From the NCBI GenBank assembly GCA_027943335.1, contig BSBK01014879.1:1-64000 (forward strand): DNA of 64,000 bases. Reading direction: 5' to 3'. Below, in pieces: positions 23,596 through 36,087 of the stretch. The notes beneath the pieces are model-generated. The model had not been told where the DNA came from and did no database searches. It was given only the letters and a program-made list of their open reading frames with translations. The translations under genes were made by a program, and so were the position numbers. Every line of letters starts with the position of its first letter. The first letter of the stretch is position 1. This DNA is from Chamaecyparis obtusa. Lineage: Eukaryota > Streptophyta > Pinopsida > Cupressales > Cupressaceae.

Positions 23596-25400
23596 CGCAA
23601 ATCCTCTTCTTTCTGTTCTCTTACCTCTTAAACTCTACGCGTGCTGACTCGCCATTAATGTCTCTTTTGGTGAACATGATCTCTTGAAATTCGCAAATGA
23701 CGTCACCGCCATGGGTGTACTTTATACTGTTTAAATAAAGCATCTGTACGCACTACCAAATGGGTGTACTCGAATAAAGACTATACCAAATAGTTGTACT
23801 CGAATAAAGACTATAAGAAGAAATGTAGTCTCCTTCAGGGACGAGGAAAACCCGAATCTCGTCACTGTTATGAAAAATTCAAATATATGACTACTCTTAT
23901 TTTACTGGACATAATGGTGTTATATTTAAATCTGAAGTTTTATAAACATTAAAAGAGAAACTGTTGGAAGTTATATGCAGATTTACAATAGCAATGTTTT
24001 AGATGTCATCCAACTGAAAGTGTGTTGATCTCAGATTATGGTTTAAAAGATCTAAAATGTGTTGGAACATTACGCTACAGTTTACTTAAAATGGCTATTT
24101 TTTAAGTCTGTTGAGTGAAGTTAGTTAATCTGTAGTTCTTTAGTGAAAATAGGTAATGTATAGCTCTTGTTCGGCTGCACATTAATGAATTAAATTAGAG
24201 AAGTTTAATGTTTTCAATGATATTGTTACTAGTAATTGTATTTTTGTGTGTAATGGATATGTCGAAGAGTTGTTGAAGTTCAAATAGAAAAATTATAGTC
24301 TATTTTGTATACATTTGTGTAGTATGTAGGATGAATTTGTAGGCCATTGCAAGCAAATGATGCTTATGCAACAAACATATTCACTTAAAGGGATCCAAAA
24401 ATGAATTAAAAACTATTGAATCTGAAACATAATCAAACTTCATTATAGGGAGGAATATAAAGATATAAATAGAGAGTGGGAGGGAGTTCTAGACATGTAG
24501 AGGATGAGAGGGAGAGATGCAAAGATAAATATAAAAATAAAAAGTGATACAAGGCGAGGTAAATATAAAAGTAGATATATATGTAGTGATGTATGGGATT
24601 AACTTTCAATTGTTCTACTATATTCGTAGTATAATTGCACAAAAAATTAAAGATTGTGGTTGTTCATGATAAGAGATTTGGGTTTCTTGTATTAATCTAA
24701 GCTAATCAAATGTTCAAAATGCATACACATGAGCATGAACAAACTTGGATTAATTGGTTTTAGCTTGAGGCATGGTGATTGAAATGGAATTTATGCTACA
24801 TTAAGAAGTAAAATATAATAAGTAGGTGTAGTTGGTTCTAGATTCAATATAGAGCAATGAAATATTGTGACACCAAAATTTGATTTTCTTGGGACTATAA
24901 GTGGATCCTTTGAGGTTTTATCAAAAATTCAAAATAATATATTTGTCCTTGTTTAGATGAAGTTCACATTTATTGATCATATTCATGTCTAGCATTGATT
25001 TGATACACGACTAGATATGCATTGCTTCTTCATTGATTTGTTTTATTACTGCTTACTTTTCTCTAAGACCTAGTACTAATAATTAATAATGTTAATAATA
25101 TCAATGTCAATGCTAACATCAGCTTTAGCATTAATGTTAATATTACAAAATTAAAACCTTACCACAAAAGTTGAAAATAGTTTTAATATTTACCAATGAG
25201 ATTAAATTTGCTAATACTAAATACATATTCAAAGAGTGTTACTAAACATTTTTCCTAAAAATAATTATATTAGACAATTATTTTTTATTAAAGGAAAATT
25301 AGTTTTATAAGGACTAGAAACCCAAATTTAATAAAAAAAAAAAAAAATAGTCCTAAACGAAGACCAAATAAGAACCATGCGCCGAAAACCCTTAAAACAC
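23596..25400. other. Downstream of LTP gene, no further gene seen
   Basis: AT-rich DNA that probably contains the LTP intron, its last short exon and 3' UTR. A purine-biased stretch (about 24440-24560, GGGAG and GAGA tracts) gives a spurious minus-strand frame. A run of 15 A lies near 25330. Confidence 0.4.
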
Positions 25401-25423
25401 TAGGAAAAAAATACCGCTTAGGA

Positions 25424-27640
25424 CTACAAATGTTTCACTAAAATATCATTTGTTTGAGTGATATTAGCATTATTATTTCTCATCTTCTTAATGACACTAT
25501 CAACAATGGTCATACCCTTGTCTTTGTTGCACAATCTAATAGGAGGGTCTGGCATTGTGGTCTTCTCAATATCCTCCACGTCAGCGTTAATGTCCTCAGC
25601 AGACACTCTATCTCCCTTACTTGTACCAATATCCATGGTTTTGATATTTTTGGCCAACTTGATATTATTAGTAGGAGAAGGGGAATTACCTTTAGAGACT
25701 GCCCGTAGCACTTTAGCTTTCTCATTGAGACTTTGAAGACCTTCACTTGTATTATCCACGATGATCTTGCTAATAGCCACATTTGATCTCATTTTATTCT
25801 AGACCTTGTCAAAATCATCCTCAAGTACCTTTATTATTTTCTGATGGTCCTCCTTAAGATCCTTAACGCCTTTTTCGAGAGACTGCGTATTGACCAACAT
25901 GTTTTCCACATTCTTGGTGGATGAGGAAGCCTTCTCTTTCAAGGAATTAACCTTAGACACAAGTCATGTAAATAGGGTACTCTGAGTCTCCAAAAGGTTT
26001 TGAAGGATTTCATTGATAATAGGGTTATTTGGCATATAAGAGCCCATTTCGTTGGGGGTTTCCCTACCCAAGTCAGTAGGGGTCTGCATGTTTGTCTCAA
26101 CATCACTAGAAAGGCCTATAGAATCTAGTTGAGCAATGGATTTATTTAGCCGCGAAGACTTTATTTTCTTAATGATGGATGGGGGTCCAATGGTCTTTGT
26201 TTTATCTTTAACGCTGTCCTAGGAAGCCCTAGGTATCCCTTTTCCTTTAACATCGACACCAGGGTCCAAAGAATCTAGCACAATATCATTTGATGCAAAA
26301 TACTCTAGGACTTCATCATTAGACACCATAATTTTCTTTCGCCATGCAGGGGTATGGCGAAGCTTCTTACGAAAAAAAAATAGTGGCGTTGATTTTCATA
26401 AATGTGAAAAAACTCCTCATTATTAGTATTAGAATCCTTATCATTAGAAGAGGTATCACCATAGTGCACCCCAACATTCTTAATATACTCAATCCCTATT
26501 TTAGGAACAAGGTTTTTCTCAAGACGCGGGGCCTTAACATACTCCATAATAAATAGAATTATGCCCTCGTAAAGGATAGTTGAGGCAAAAAATTTCTCAT
26601 GAGATTTTAAATTATTGCTCAGCGATGAGACAGAGTAAAACGTAATGGAAATACACTTGCAATGGAAGAAATGTTTTAGGATGACAAAATCATAACTAAA
26701 AATACGATAGAATTTCTCATCCAGGATAAGGCATTACATGATTAAATCAATAGCATCACACCATGGTTTTGGAAGGTATTTTCAATAAAAAACCGTATTG
26801 GTGTTATTCTCCGCCTTCTCTCTTTCCTTCAAAAGGAAAAAAGACTCCTCGACTTCATTCGCACATGTTTTAATCTCTATATAATTTTTTTCCCTCTATC
26901 AATGTATTAGAGACCTTGGCAACAAGCTCATCATTCACTTCTAGTTCTAGGTTATAGACACACTAAACCCCATCTTTCCATTCATTCATAAAAGCTTCAA
27001 AGTGGAAACATGGATCCTCTCAATGTATCCCATCAAATCACCGACCGATAACTCACTCCACACCAACTCAATATTCTACCATTTTTCATACACAATTAGT
27101 TCCGACCAATTTACATCACCCTGTATATTGTACTCTAGACTAAATTCCTTAATTTAGGTAACATGACTTGCTAAATTAACACCAAAATGATAATAACCAG
27201 AAGGTTCAACCACTTCATTTTAAATGATTCCTTCTCAAGGACACCCACTCACACGTATGCCATCATCATTTCCAAAGACACAAAATACTTAGTAAACATC
27301 ATGATCATTATGAAGAAGCATTTAGAGATCTACTAGGATCCTATCATTGATATCCATTTCAAATTTAAGTAGTGAATTAACTGCAATATTCGCTAGCTTG
27401 TCCACAACACAATTTCCCTCACAATACACACGAGAGATTATGTAATCATCAAAGTACCTTAGTATGTATCGACAATGATTAATAATAAAACTTATTATCC
27501 AACTTAGGGGAGATAAACCCTTTAGGAAATTGTTGATTTTGATAGAATCACCTTCGACCCACACCTTTTTCAAACCTATCTCCCTATCCATTTTTAAATG
27601 CTATTATAGCTATTCTTATATCAGCATAGATTAGACAATT
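25424..27640 (-). pseudogene. RNase H fragment joined to an unknown long ORF, decayed
   Basis: Read from 27640 down. It begins with an RNase H-like (RVT_3) region: KKVWVEGDS carries one catalytic Asp, then SRVYCEGN and VVDKLAN the last. The same frame then continues, through about a dozen stops and two or three frameshifts, for roughly 600 further codons down to 25424. Recognisable stretches are ELVWSELSVGDLMGYIERI, FEAFMNEWKDGV, KPWCDAIDLIM, LILDEKFYRIFSYDFVILKHFF, MEYVKAPRLEKNLVPK and a coiled-coil part with SLEKGVKDLKEDHQK. Several stops sit where Trp or Gln would fit. I do not recognise the long part. It may be the end of one LINE joined to ORF1 of another, or a retroelement protein not known to me. 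Confidence 0.5.
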
Positions 27641-28306
27641 GTTATTGTTAACGAGAATAATATTAACATTAAGTTGTGATACATTGAAAGGTTAGTATGA
27701 TAAGTAATAACCCTACTCATAATTTAGATTTTACATCAATAGCAATGGTAGAAAATAATAGTATAAATATTAATATGACTATTAACTCAACTTTCATTAC
27801 TACAAAACCTAAATTCTATTTTAATATTAATTATAATATGATTAATTTTAAGAAAGGGCATAAAAAAGTAAGTAAACTCCATATTTATTTGTGCAATTAA
27901 TTGATTTGTGGTGTGCAATAAACATACTATTTATAATAATCACTTTATTGAGAGCGAGAACAGATGAAGAAGCGGTAGAGAGGGATCCAAGGTTCGTGAA
28001 AGTGTAGATGAGGAAGGCAATTCTAAGGATGATGACTATTACCGAGTTCTCGGTGGTGGTGTTCTATGTATAGAGGTTCTTAGTCCACTGTCGGAGCCTA
28101 TTCTTTGGTGTGGGATTTTTTTAGTTTCAAGGGAGATACCTTTTCTCTCATGCATGATTTAAGACCTTGTTCTTGGAAATGCTATGGAATGGAAGTGGGT
28201 TAGGGGTTTTTTATTTTTCCATTTCATGGTCTAGACATTACCCTTGTCCATGACTTGTGTGTTGGTTTTGAAATTGGCAGAAAGGGTTGGATGGGTGGCT
28301 ATGTCC
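27641..28306. other. Low-copy AT-rich flank, no gene seen
   Basis: Simple ATTAAT-rich sequence, then a less AT-rich stretch (27960-28306) with no usable frame. It ends at the composite element. The sequence right of 51036 should be its former continuation. Confidence 0.4.
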
Positions 28307-28311
28307 CCCAT
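28307..28311. repeat. Target duplication of composite element L, left (CCCAT)
   Basis: CCCAT next to the 3' LTR. The identical CCCAT stands at 51031-51035 next to the 5' LTR, 22.7 kb away. Confidence 0.8.
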
Positions 28312-28524
28312 TATTGGAAACCCAAATTGGGCTCAGCTGATCACAGGCCCATTCCATTAATTTATAATCAAATTTTACATCAATAGAGAAATCTAGAGAG
28401 TGGAAGAATTCTCTAGAAATTGCTAAGTTTCTTCACATATCTAGAAGCTTCTTTGGTCATTGATGAAAGTGTCTAGAATGTTCTCTTTTGAGTGTAGCTA
28501 TTATAATTAATTTATTTTCTAACA
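28312..28524 (-). repeat. Element L 3' LTR
   Basis: In plus orientation starts TATTGGAAACCCAAATTGGG and ends TTTTCTAACA. Matches 50820-51030 with scattered substitutions and a 2 bp indel. The LTR end CCAATA is atypical for TG...CA but is the same in both copies. Confidence 0.85.
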
Positions 28525-28531
28525 TCCCCCC
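28525..28531 (-). promoter_or_regulatory. Element L polypurine tract
   Basis: On the minus strand GGGGGGA directly precedes TGTTAG of the LTR. Confidence 0.7.
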
Positions 28532-29041
28532 ATAAATTAATTATACTAATTTTGATAACTATCTCCCATAATCTAAATAGGATGATACGATGGGTCCTCG
28601 CATTAAGCCTTCTTAGGTACCCATTTACAACACAAAATTCTGATTCCCTGGTCACTTTCACTTTGGGAACTTTTTTCCCTTCTCATTATCACTTTGGGAA
28701 ATTTGTTCCCCTTGTCATTATCCTATGGGTTTTTAATCGGTTCACTCATAACCATTTGGGATTTTCCCCAACTGATAAAATGTTACATAATTCTAGGCCT
28801 TTTACCCAAACAAGTGGTTCTGTCTTACCATATACCTCACTTATGAAATGGTTTAAAAATAGAGAAAAAGAATAGAGAAAAAATAGGGGAAAATAAGGGA
28901 GATACAACACCAAAAAATAGGGGAGACTCACCATTGACCCAAAAACTTTCACCCCTAGTTTTCTATCTTGTGTTAAAACTCCTCACACTTCGTAGTTGCA
29001 TCTTTGACCATTAGGAATAGGCAACACAATAGCAGCTTTTT
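28532..29041 (-). other. 3' untranslated part of element L
   Basis: No sound frame. TCACTTTGGGAA-like phrases are repeated near 28662 and 28689. It lies between the VOC copy and the polypurine tract. Confidence 0.4.
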
Positions 29042-29527
29042 TTATGACAATGCCTGGCAATCAAGAACAGTAATGCCCGTGCCAAAAACTTCAAAGACAA
29101 AGTAAACTGGAGGACACTGCAAACTAGAGGACACTCTGTTATCACTGTTATCTCCTACCTCCACTGCCTTTTCAAATGCATGGTCCACATCATCTATATC
29201 CAAGTGCAATATTGCAGATGTTCTTTTCAGGTTGAGCAGCGACTTCACCTCTTCATCGGCTTCCTCTGTCTCATCATAGACCATAACCTCAGTAGCACCG
29301 AACTTCAAATGAGCATGAAGGATAAGAGGGAGCTCCTACTCTGCCTTACGCTTAGGATGTAAAGATTTATAAACCTCTTCTGCTCCAAAAGCTTGGTTGT
29401 AAAATTGAACAAAGTTCGCCACCTTGGGAGCCTCCACCATTAAATGAGGCCTCAGTGCAGAAAAAAGAGGATCCACCTTTGTAGCCACTGCACCACCATT
29501 CCTCTTTTCATTCTCTTCCCCAACCAT
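29042..29527 (-). pseudogene. VOC (glyoxalase/bleomycin-resistance) family gene copy
   Basis: Start is the Met of MVGEENEKRN at 29527; an in-frame ATG at 29584 would add 19 residues. The frame gives RPHLMVEAPKVANFVQFYNQAFGAEEV, then PKRKAE, a TAG, then ELPLILHAHLKFGATEVMVYDE and ILHLDIDDVDHAFEKAVEVGD. This matches the small plant VOC proteins of the Arabidopsis At5g48480 kind, whose sequence has Gln at the TAG (KAEQELP), a CAG to TAG change. The frame holds to 29042, but the normal C-terminal strand after the ...AVEVGD part is replaced by unrelated residues. There is no sign of an intron in the matching part. It sits between a primer site with leader and a polypurine tract with LTR, all in the same orientation, as in gene capture by a retroelement. 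Confidence 0.75.
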
Positions 29528-29699
29528 TTCCCGTCTCTCTCTCACTCCAATTTCCAACTCGCACAGTCTTCCACTTTCATGCAAAACTCACAAACATCAA
29601 ACAAACGACGGGAAACCCAAATTAAAATCATTGGGGCCCTACTTCCACCTTTGAACACAAGACCTCAAAGACTCTCAATGCAAAGACATTGAAGTGGCT

Positions 29700-29868
29700 T
29701 GCTCAGAATAGAGAGGCAACATGAAAAAAAAATAGGCTGAGAAAGAATGCATATGTTTAGCAGATTGAATCAAGTCAAATGAAGCTCAATCAAATTGAGC
29801 AAGATATTCTAAATTGAATTAGATTGAATCAAGTCTTCCTCTCTAGACTCTCTAAAATATTCTACCAT
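29700..29868 (-). other. Second leader copy of composite L
   Basis: Minus-strand leader with TAGAATATTTTAGAGAGTC followed by repeated GATTCAATC phrases. Homologous to 41277-41434 and to 50781-50805. Confidence 0.6.
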
Positions 29869-29882
29869 GGGCTCTCATACCA
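29869..29882 (-). promoter_or_regulatory. Primer binding site, second copy (iMet type)
   Basis: On the minus strand TGGTATGAGAGCCC follows LTR K. It differs by a base or two from the Copia initiator-Met site TGGTATCAGAGC. Confidence 0.65.
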
Positions 29883-29963
29883 TGATTAAAAAACATAATA
29901 GACTGATTACAAAAATAGATCAAATCTTTCAGTATAAAAATAAAGCAGAATTTTATAGACTAG
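29883..29963 (-). repeat. LTR K, left part
   Basis: LTR of a second Copia type, split by element D. This part starts TGATTAAAAAACATAATAG (plus) next to the primer site. It ends with ACTAG, the target duplication of D. Confidence 0.65.
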
Positions 29964-31057
29964 TGTATGCAACCTAAAATGGTTGCCTAGACTTTGGGCC
30001 CCATTTTTGCAATTTATCAAATCCTTGAATCAATATTTTCAAAAATCAACATTTTTCAAATATATCAATTTCCTTGATCAAATCATAATCAATTCAATAT
30101 TTCCTAAAGTTTGAGCCTTATTTAATTTAAAAGAGAATAAAAAATAAAAATCTTATTTAATTAAGAGAACATGCTCCCTTTTAATTAATTAAAAATCTCT
30201 TTTAATTAAATAATAAAATCACTTTATCCTAAGCCTTTATTAAATTAAAAGGAATTTCCTCCCCTTTTATTTAAATAAAAAATCTCCACTTTTCTTCTTA
30301 TCCTTGTTGAACAAATAAAAAATTTAATTCTTATTTATAAAAAAAATAAAAAAAAAAATAAAAGAAAAGTACTTTTTGTCTCACATGGACATAAAGTAAA
30401 TGCTCAACATAAAGTAAATACTTCTAATTTTCTTATTGGAGGATATTTGTGCACAAGGATCAAGCTTCTTTTTTTTCTTTGTCATTGATTAAGTCTTTTG
30501 CCTCTTAATCTCCATAGTCCATTGTTTTTCACTTCCTATAAAAGAAGAGCTCTCTTCCTCATTTGCACACACCATACATACTTGAATTATTATGCTACAG
30601 GTTTTCTAAGTCATTGAAGCTTTTGGAGATATTCTTGCATCGAGTTTTGAAGATTTGGAGCATCATTGGCATTCATCTTGCATCTACATCACATCCTAGC
30701 TTGCATCATAGTTGCATTATCATGGTATCATTTCCTTTCATATTTTAGATTAATCTCACATAGTTTAATTAGAGGGTTTGTAACTCTTTCATTTCCATTT
30801 TTATAGCTTAATTGCATCTTCATTCTCATAAGATTAATTTGCATTCTCGTATACATTTGCATAGCATTGCATTCATTTGGAATCTCTCATTGTGTGGTTG
30901 ACTAGCAAGGTCATGAGTTTATAGCTCTAGCTGAGAGCAATTTTACAAATCTTGCAACTCCATGCATAGAGAGCTATGGATCGATTTGTGAGGGCTCATT
31001 GTTGAGCAACCTTTCATGTAATGATTCATAGAAGTGTGGTCACTTTTGATCCATATA
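29964..31057 (+). repeat. Element D 5' LTR
   Basis: Starts TGTATGCAACC. Collinear with 38883-39977; the end CATATA is a mutated CATACA. Confidence 0.9.
30537..30544 (+). promoter_or_regulatory. TATA box of the D LTR
   Basis: TATAAAAG followed by GAGCTCTCTTCCTC. Conserved exactly in the 3' LTR at 39457-39464. Placed near mid-LTR, as expected for a U3 promoter. Confidence 0.6.
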
Positions 31058-31061
31058 TTTT

Positions 31062-31079
31062 TGGTGCCCACCGTGGGGC
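31062..31079 (+). promoter_or_regulatory. Element D primer binding site
   Basis: TGGTGCCCACCGTGGGGC starts four bases after the LTR. It resembles the TGGCGCCCACCGTGGGGC site of many plant Gypsy elements. The tRNA is not assigned here. Confidence 0.65.
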
Positions 31080-33483
31080 AACCCACTTTTTACATGCTGG
31101 TTTTGATTATTTTTGGAGCTAATCCTTGTGCAGATTTGTTTGGAGACAAAAAAATTCTAGATTTGAAAGTTTTTATCATATCTCCCAAACAGCTTGGTTT
31201 TTTTGTCTGAAATTTTTTTTGTATATTCACAACATATCAGAGAATCTCCAAAAAAAAATTTAGAATTTTTCAGAGGTAATTTGTATTTTTTATGATTTTT
31301 TCTTGATTTTTCATAAAAAAAACTATGTTTGGCGCAAATCAGCATATTTTTTTAGAAATTTTTATATTTCTGGAAATTTCTTAGAATTATACAAGGGGTC
31401 TATTCATTGTGTTTTTAATTTAGAAATCATATCATAGCTCATTTGGTCAATTTATAAAAACTAGTCTGTTTTGGTAAAATGGGTCTCTAGGGCACAAATG
31501 AAGAGATTTTTCTAAAATTTTTACATTTTTGGAAAGCTCTTTATTTTTTGATAGATCTCTCTTTTCTACATTTTGGGTTGAGGGTCCGAATTCATGTGGT
31601 AAAAATTAGATCTTGTTGACTAGGTCAAATGCAAAAAAAATAAAATTTTGTGATGGGTATGCTCTTATTTTTCATTGTTCAATGCATGATATGAGTTATC
31701 ATTTGGATTATTTTTTGGTTATCATTTCTCCTAACAATTGATTTTTAGATCTAACCCTAGGGTTTGCATAAGTTGGATATACATTGCATATCTTGTTTGC
31801 TTGTTTTCTTGTCTTGTTCATTTGAAGGTGCTCTTGCTTTCATGAAAAATACTTAAAACAAAGCGTTGGACTTGAGGTACTTTGTTCTATCTCTACAACA
31901 TTTGGATTTTGGGATTAAAATTGAACCTCTCATGTGTTTGGCTTGAGTGTTTACATGCTTTCATAGAACACATTTCAATTGATGCTCTTAATGGGAAATG
32001 AAAGAACATAGATTTGTTTTTCCAAGTTTATGTAAGTAAATGCTTGTGTTTAAACCTTAAGTAATTCTTGGTTTCAATATCAAATATCTCATTGAGTGAT
32101 TGAGGGCATGGATTCATTCCTTGTTTACATAGGGAGTTAAATGCACCACTTTGTGGACTCACTCTATGTTTACTTGGAAAGTTAAATATTCCATTGATTC
32201 AACCCTTTGTCATTTGTGAGTAGTATTGATAAGAAATTTTAAATTACTTGTGATTGATCTAGATTGCTATCTTGGGTTATTGGACTCGCTAATCAGCCGG
32301 CTCCTCATTTCCACCCCATGGTTGCAAGATCAGTGCCACATTAAAGGGGAGGGGTCTACAGGAAAGAAGCGTTAATTGCTCCACTAGGCAACCCTTTTGT
32401 GCTTTTTGGAGCTCACTTATTTTCTAAGGTGTGGACTCACTTTGAGTTGATGCGAGGAGTTAAATGTTCCACTTTTGGACTCACTTTGAGTTGGTGTGAA
32501 GAGTTAAATGTTCCACTTTTGGACTCACTTTGAGTTTGTGTGAAGGGTTAAGTGTTCCACTTTTTTGGACTCACTTCACATTCTCTTGAAGGGTTAAATG
32601 TTCCACTTTTGGACTCGCTTCACATTATCTTAAAGGGTTAAATGTTCCACTTTTGGACTCACTTCGCATTTACTTGAAGAGTTAAGTGTTCCACCTTTAG
32701 TGCTCTAAATACTTTTGATAGTGAATTACTTAGTTTTTATTTCTAGAAGGCATGCTTGGGGACACACCACCTCAAGGGATGACCTTAACTCCTGTGTTCC
32801 GACAGAGTATAAATATCGGGAGGTGAATCCAAAGACACCTCTCTTGAGAATTGAGTTTGATATCACTCTTAGCTAAGCCTCAAAGAACTTTATACCTTTG
32901 AGAAGTGAAGGAGGAGATTTGGGTTACCGTCTCCCCCCGACTGTGTGATTTTGAATTCTTCTCATCTATGGATTTGGGCCTCATGTACCTTGCGTATATC
33001 AAGGAATCTTTAGAAAAACCACGTATATCCTTGCAGATAGCTTGTTAAGGTGTTTTTGTGTTCTATGTGCCTGCTAAAATATTTTCAAGAACATACACAA
33101 GTAGAATCTTTAAGGAGTAGAATACTAAGTCACTATCTCTATTCATGCGCAAGGTTGCTTTGTCCCTTGCTCATTACTTGAAGACTATTTTCTTGAACTC
33201 CCTAGTTGTTGTTCTATGTGCTTGATCATCCTTGCGAAATCTTTTGAAAGATCTATTTGGAATATTGAAACTAAGTTCCATCCTGCTGTAGTGAGTTCTC
33301 CTTAGAAGCTTGGTCTTCCTTGGTTAGTCCAGGTCAGATCTTAGGTGCTGTCATGTTGCTCAACATCTCAATGAACGTTATGGTATCAATTGCATAAGAT
33401 GAATCTTAGTCTTCTTCTTCCTTCTCCATTTCCCATGTTCTTCTAAAGTCTTCTATTCCCATAGGAAATTCTTCTTCTTCTTC
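31080..33483 (+). other. Element D leader
   Basis: About 2.4 kb without a sound reading frame. It holds the minisatellite at 32431-32697 and otherwise T-rich leader sequence. Confidence 0.5.
32431..32697 (+). repeat. Minisatellite in element D leader
   Basis: Six imperfect units of about 44 bp, each with GGACTCACTT(T/C)GAGTT or CACATT, then GA(A/G)GAGTTAAATG and TTCCACTTTT. A diverged single copy lies at about 32150-32195. Confidence 0.85.
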
Positions 33484-33543
33484 TTGATTCTTTTCCTCTT
33501 ATTATCTAGTCTACCTTCTTCTATTCATCTATTCATTTCTTCC

Positions 33544-36087
33544 ATGCTTGATTCCTCCTCTTCTATAACCATGAATCTTGACTATCTAGTTTTGGAACCT
33601 TTATTAAGAATAGATGATCTTGAGCTCATTGACATATTCAAAAAGTGTTGTTCCTCCAAAATTCTCATGAGTGATGAATTTATAGCAAAAATAAAAGAAA
33701 AGATGATTAAATCAGATGCCTTTTCTAGAATCATAAACATGATCATATCACGATCTTCTTCTTCCAAACATTCTTCATCATCTAAATCTTCTCATTCTTC
33801 TTCACCTTCCAAGTCTTATCATGACTCTTCCAGACATCATTCTCATTCTTCATCTTCTAAGTCTTATCATGATTCTTATAAACACTATTCACATTCTTCA
33901 TCTTCCAAATCTTATCATGACTCTTCTAAACATCATTCAAACTCCTCATCATCCAAGTATTCTTCTTCCACTAGGTCTTCACCTTTCTCTTCTTCACAAT
34001 CTCATTCTTCTTCTACTTCTTCAAAGAGTCTTACTTATCTTCAGAAGACATACCATAATGAGCAACGTGATTGTCCTTATGATACCTCTTCCATGAAGAG
34101 TGACACACCCACCTATGATGACTATGATGACTATGATGATGGACAATGTAGTGATACTTATGACACCTCTATTCCTAAGAGTCCTCCTAATCGTGTCCTT
34201 GTGCTTACTAAAAATAGGTCCTCATATTGGAAAGATCATGATGGTGATCCGTATGATTCATATTTTGAAAGAAACTTTGATGAGTTTTGTGAACAATACC
34301 TTGATTATAATCCAGCTACTACTGTTGAGAAATATAAAATGCACCATGCTGATTTGAAACATAAATATTATAAGAATCCTTCCTCTAAGAACATTCATGC
34401 TGAAAATAAAGATGACACTCTCAAGCAAGATCATGTTAATGTTGAACCTTTGTCTTGTGATGGTTCCCTTCCATCCTCTACTTCCTCCAATGCCCATACA
34501 TTTTCTAAAGTTTCTTAGTCTTCCAAATCTGTCACAAATCCTTCATCCAACAAAGATCCTAAGGCTTTTCATGCGGTTCCCTATAGTTATCCTCAAGGGC
34601 TACCTCTTAAATAAACTCAAGCTAATCTTCCCTTGGTTGTGAATACTTCCAATAATGCTAAACCTAAAGAGCCTAAGCCTTTAAATGCTATAATGCCTAT
34701 TTCAGCTAGTCTTTCAACATCTCCTCCAAAGTCTTCCATACAATTCTAACATGCTTCCTTGTCCATAGAAATGGATCCATGTCAAGAGGACTCTAAAAAT
34801 GATAAAGAAAAGAACATAAAGAAAGATCAAGATCAAGAACCCTCCATATCATCTAATTCTCTTCATGATGTATCTCCTCCATTTCATGGTTCTTTTGACC
34901 CTCTACACTCTTCTACATTCATTCCACCATATCTTAAGTCTTCTCCTAAGAAAGATCAAGTTACTACTCACATCGTTGAGATTATTGATAATCAAAATAA
35001 CCTTACTACACTTGCGCTTTCCAAAGATGATACTTCCATTAAGGTTATTAAAAATGGTGTTGTTACTTCCAATGTTAAGCCTATTAAAAATCAAGAAAAA
35101 AATGATGCGCTTATGTTATCCAAAGATCCTTGTCAAGATCAAAGTATTTCATCTTCTTGTTCTACCTCTCCATGTTCACTTCCACTTTCTTCTCTTCCTA
35201 AATCTTTGCAAGCTTTGAACAATCCTATCAAAGAAGGTGCTCCTATTCAAGATGTCTAGGATCCTGTTGAAAATTCTAATGCTCACTCTAAAGATGTTGA
35301 TATCCTTGGTTGTGATATAGATGTTGATGAATTTATTGATTATCCTTTTGAATCTTCCACATCTATCCTTGGACCTCCTCCACTAATACTAAGGACTTCA
35401 CATCTTCCTTCCATATTGGGTCTTTATGTCCCTTCACTTTCCCCTGCTAGCTCTCCTAATTCTTCATCCATCTTGGGTCCTTACGTCTCTCCATCTCTTA
35501 TCTTCCCTCAAGATCAACATAGATGCATACCCTTGAATCCTTTTCATCCATCCACCCATCTAAACTAGTCATATCTTTCTTTTCCTTCCATAAGTCCCAA
35601 GTCTTTTGGAAGTAACTTGAATGTTCAATACAAGAAAAAAAAGAAATACAAGAATCCATCAAAAAAAGAAGATCACCATATCTCATTTAATCAACATGGA
35701 AATATAAAGTCAAAAGAGATATCTAAGAAGAAAACTACAAGACAAGTATGGGTTCCAAAATCTATCATTCAAGATATTATCTCTAAATCATCCAAAGGAA
35801 ATAAAAAGCCTAAAGCTATATGGATTCCAAAGTCTCTCTTAAAAGAGTCTAATATTGAACAAAAAGTAAAGTTGACATTCAAGCTTCCAAAGGCTTCCAC
35901 TTCATTTTCTTCCAAAAATATTCTTCAATTCCATGTGCCTGAACTGCAACCTCTGCTAAACATTCACTATATTCCTTCTCGTATTCCTTCGTTCACATTT
36001 CCTCCATCCTCTCACCACGCTTCAAGGTGTGTGTTGATGTTGATCTTGCATTTCTTTCTATCTACTCTTTCACAATCTTTTCATTAA
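33544..36087 (+). pseudogene. Serine-rich ORF of element D
   Basis: One frame of about 850 codons, starting best at ATG 33544 (MLDSSSSITMNLDYLVL), with five or more stops (for instance 34516, 34612, 34747, 35257, 35566). Residues 20-65 look globular (LLRIDDLELIDIFKKCCSSKILMSDEFIAKI). They are followed by a Ser/His-rich stretch with tandem SSSSKSYHDS units, an Asp/Tyr stretch (DDYDDYDDG), long Ser/Lys-rich linkers, and near the end two related motifs, RQVWVPKSIIQ and KAIWIPKSLLK. The WVPK-type motif occurs in plant retroelement gag proteins. No catalytic site is visible. Probably a fast-evolving gag or an accessory protein; the exact role is unknown. Confidence 0.5.

Noticed and set aside
24433..24642. 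Minus-strand frame rich in Tyr and Leu
   Set aside because: Product of a low-complexity GAGA/TATA-type tract; no domain.
33582..34497. Frames in other registers over the element D ORF
   Set aside because: Shadows of the serine-rich frame; they consist of translated TCT/CTT repeats.
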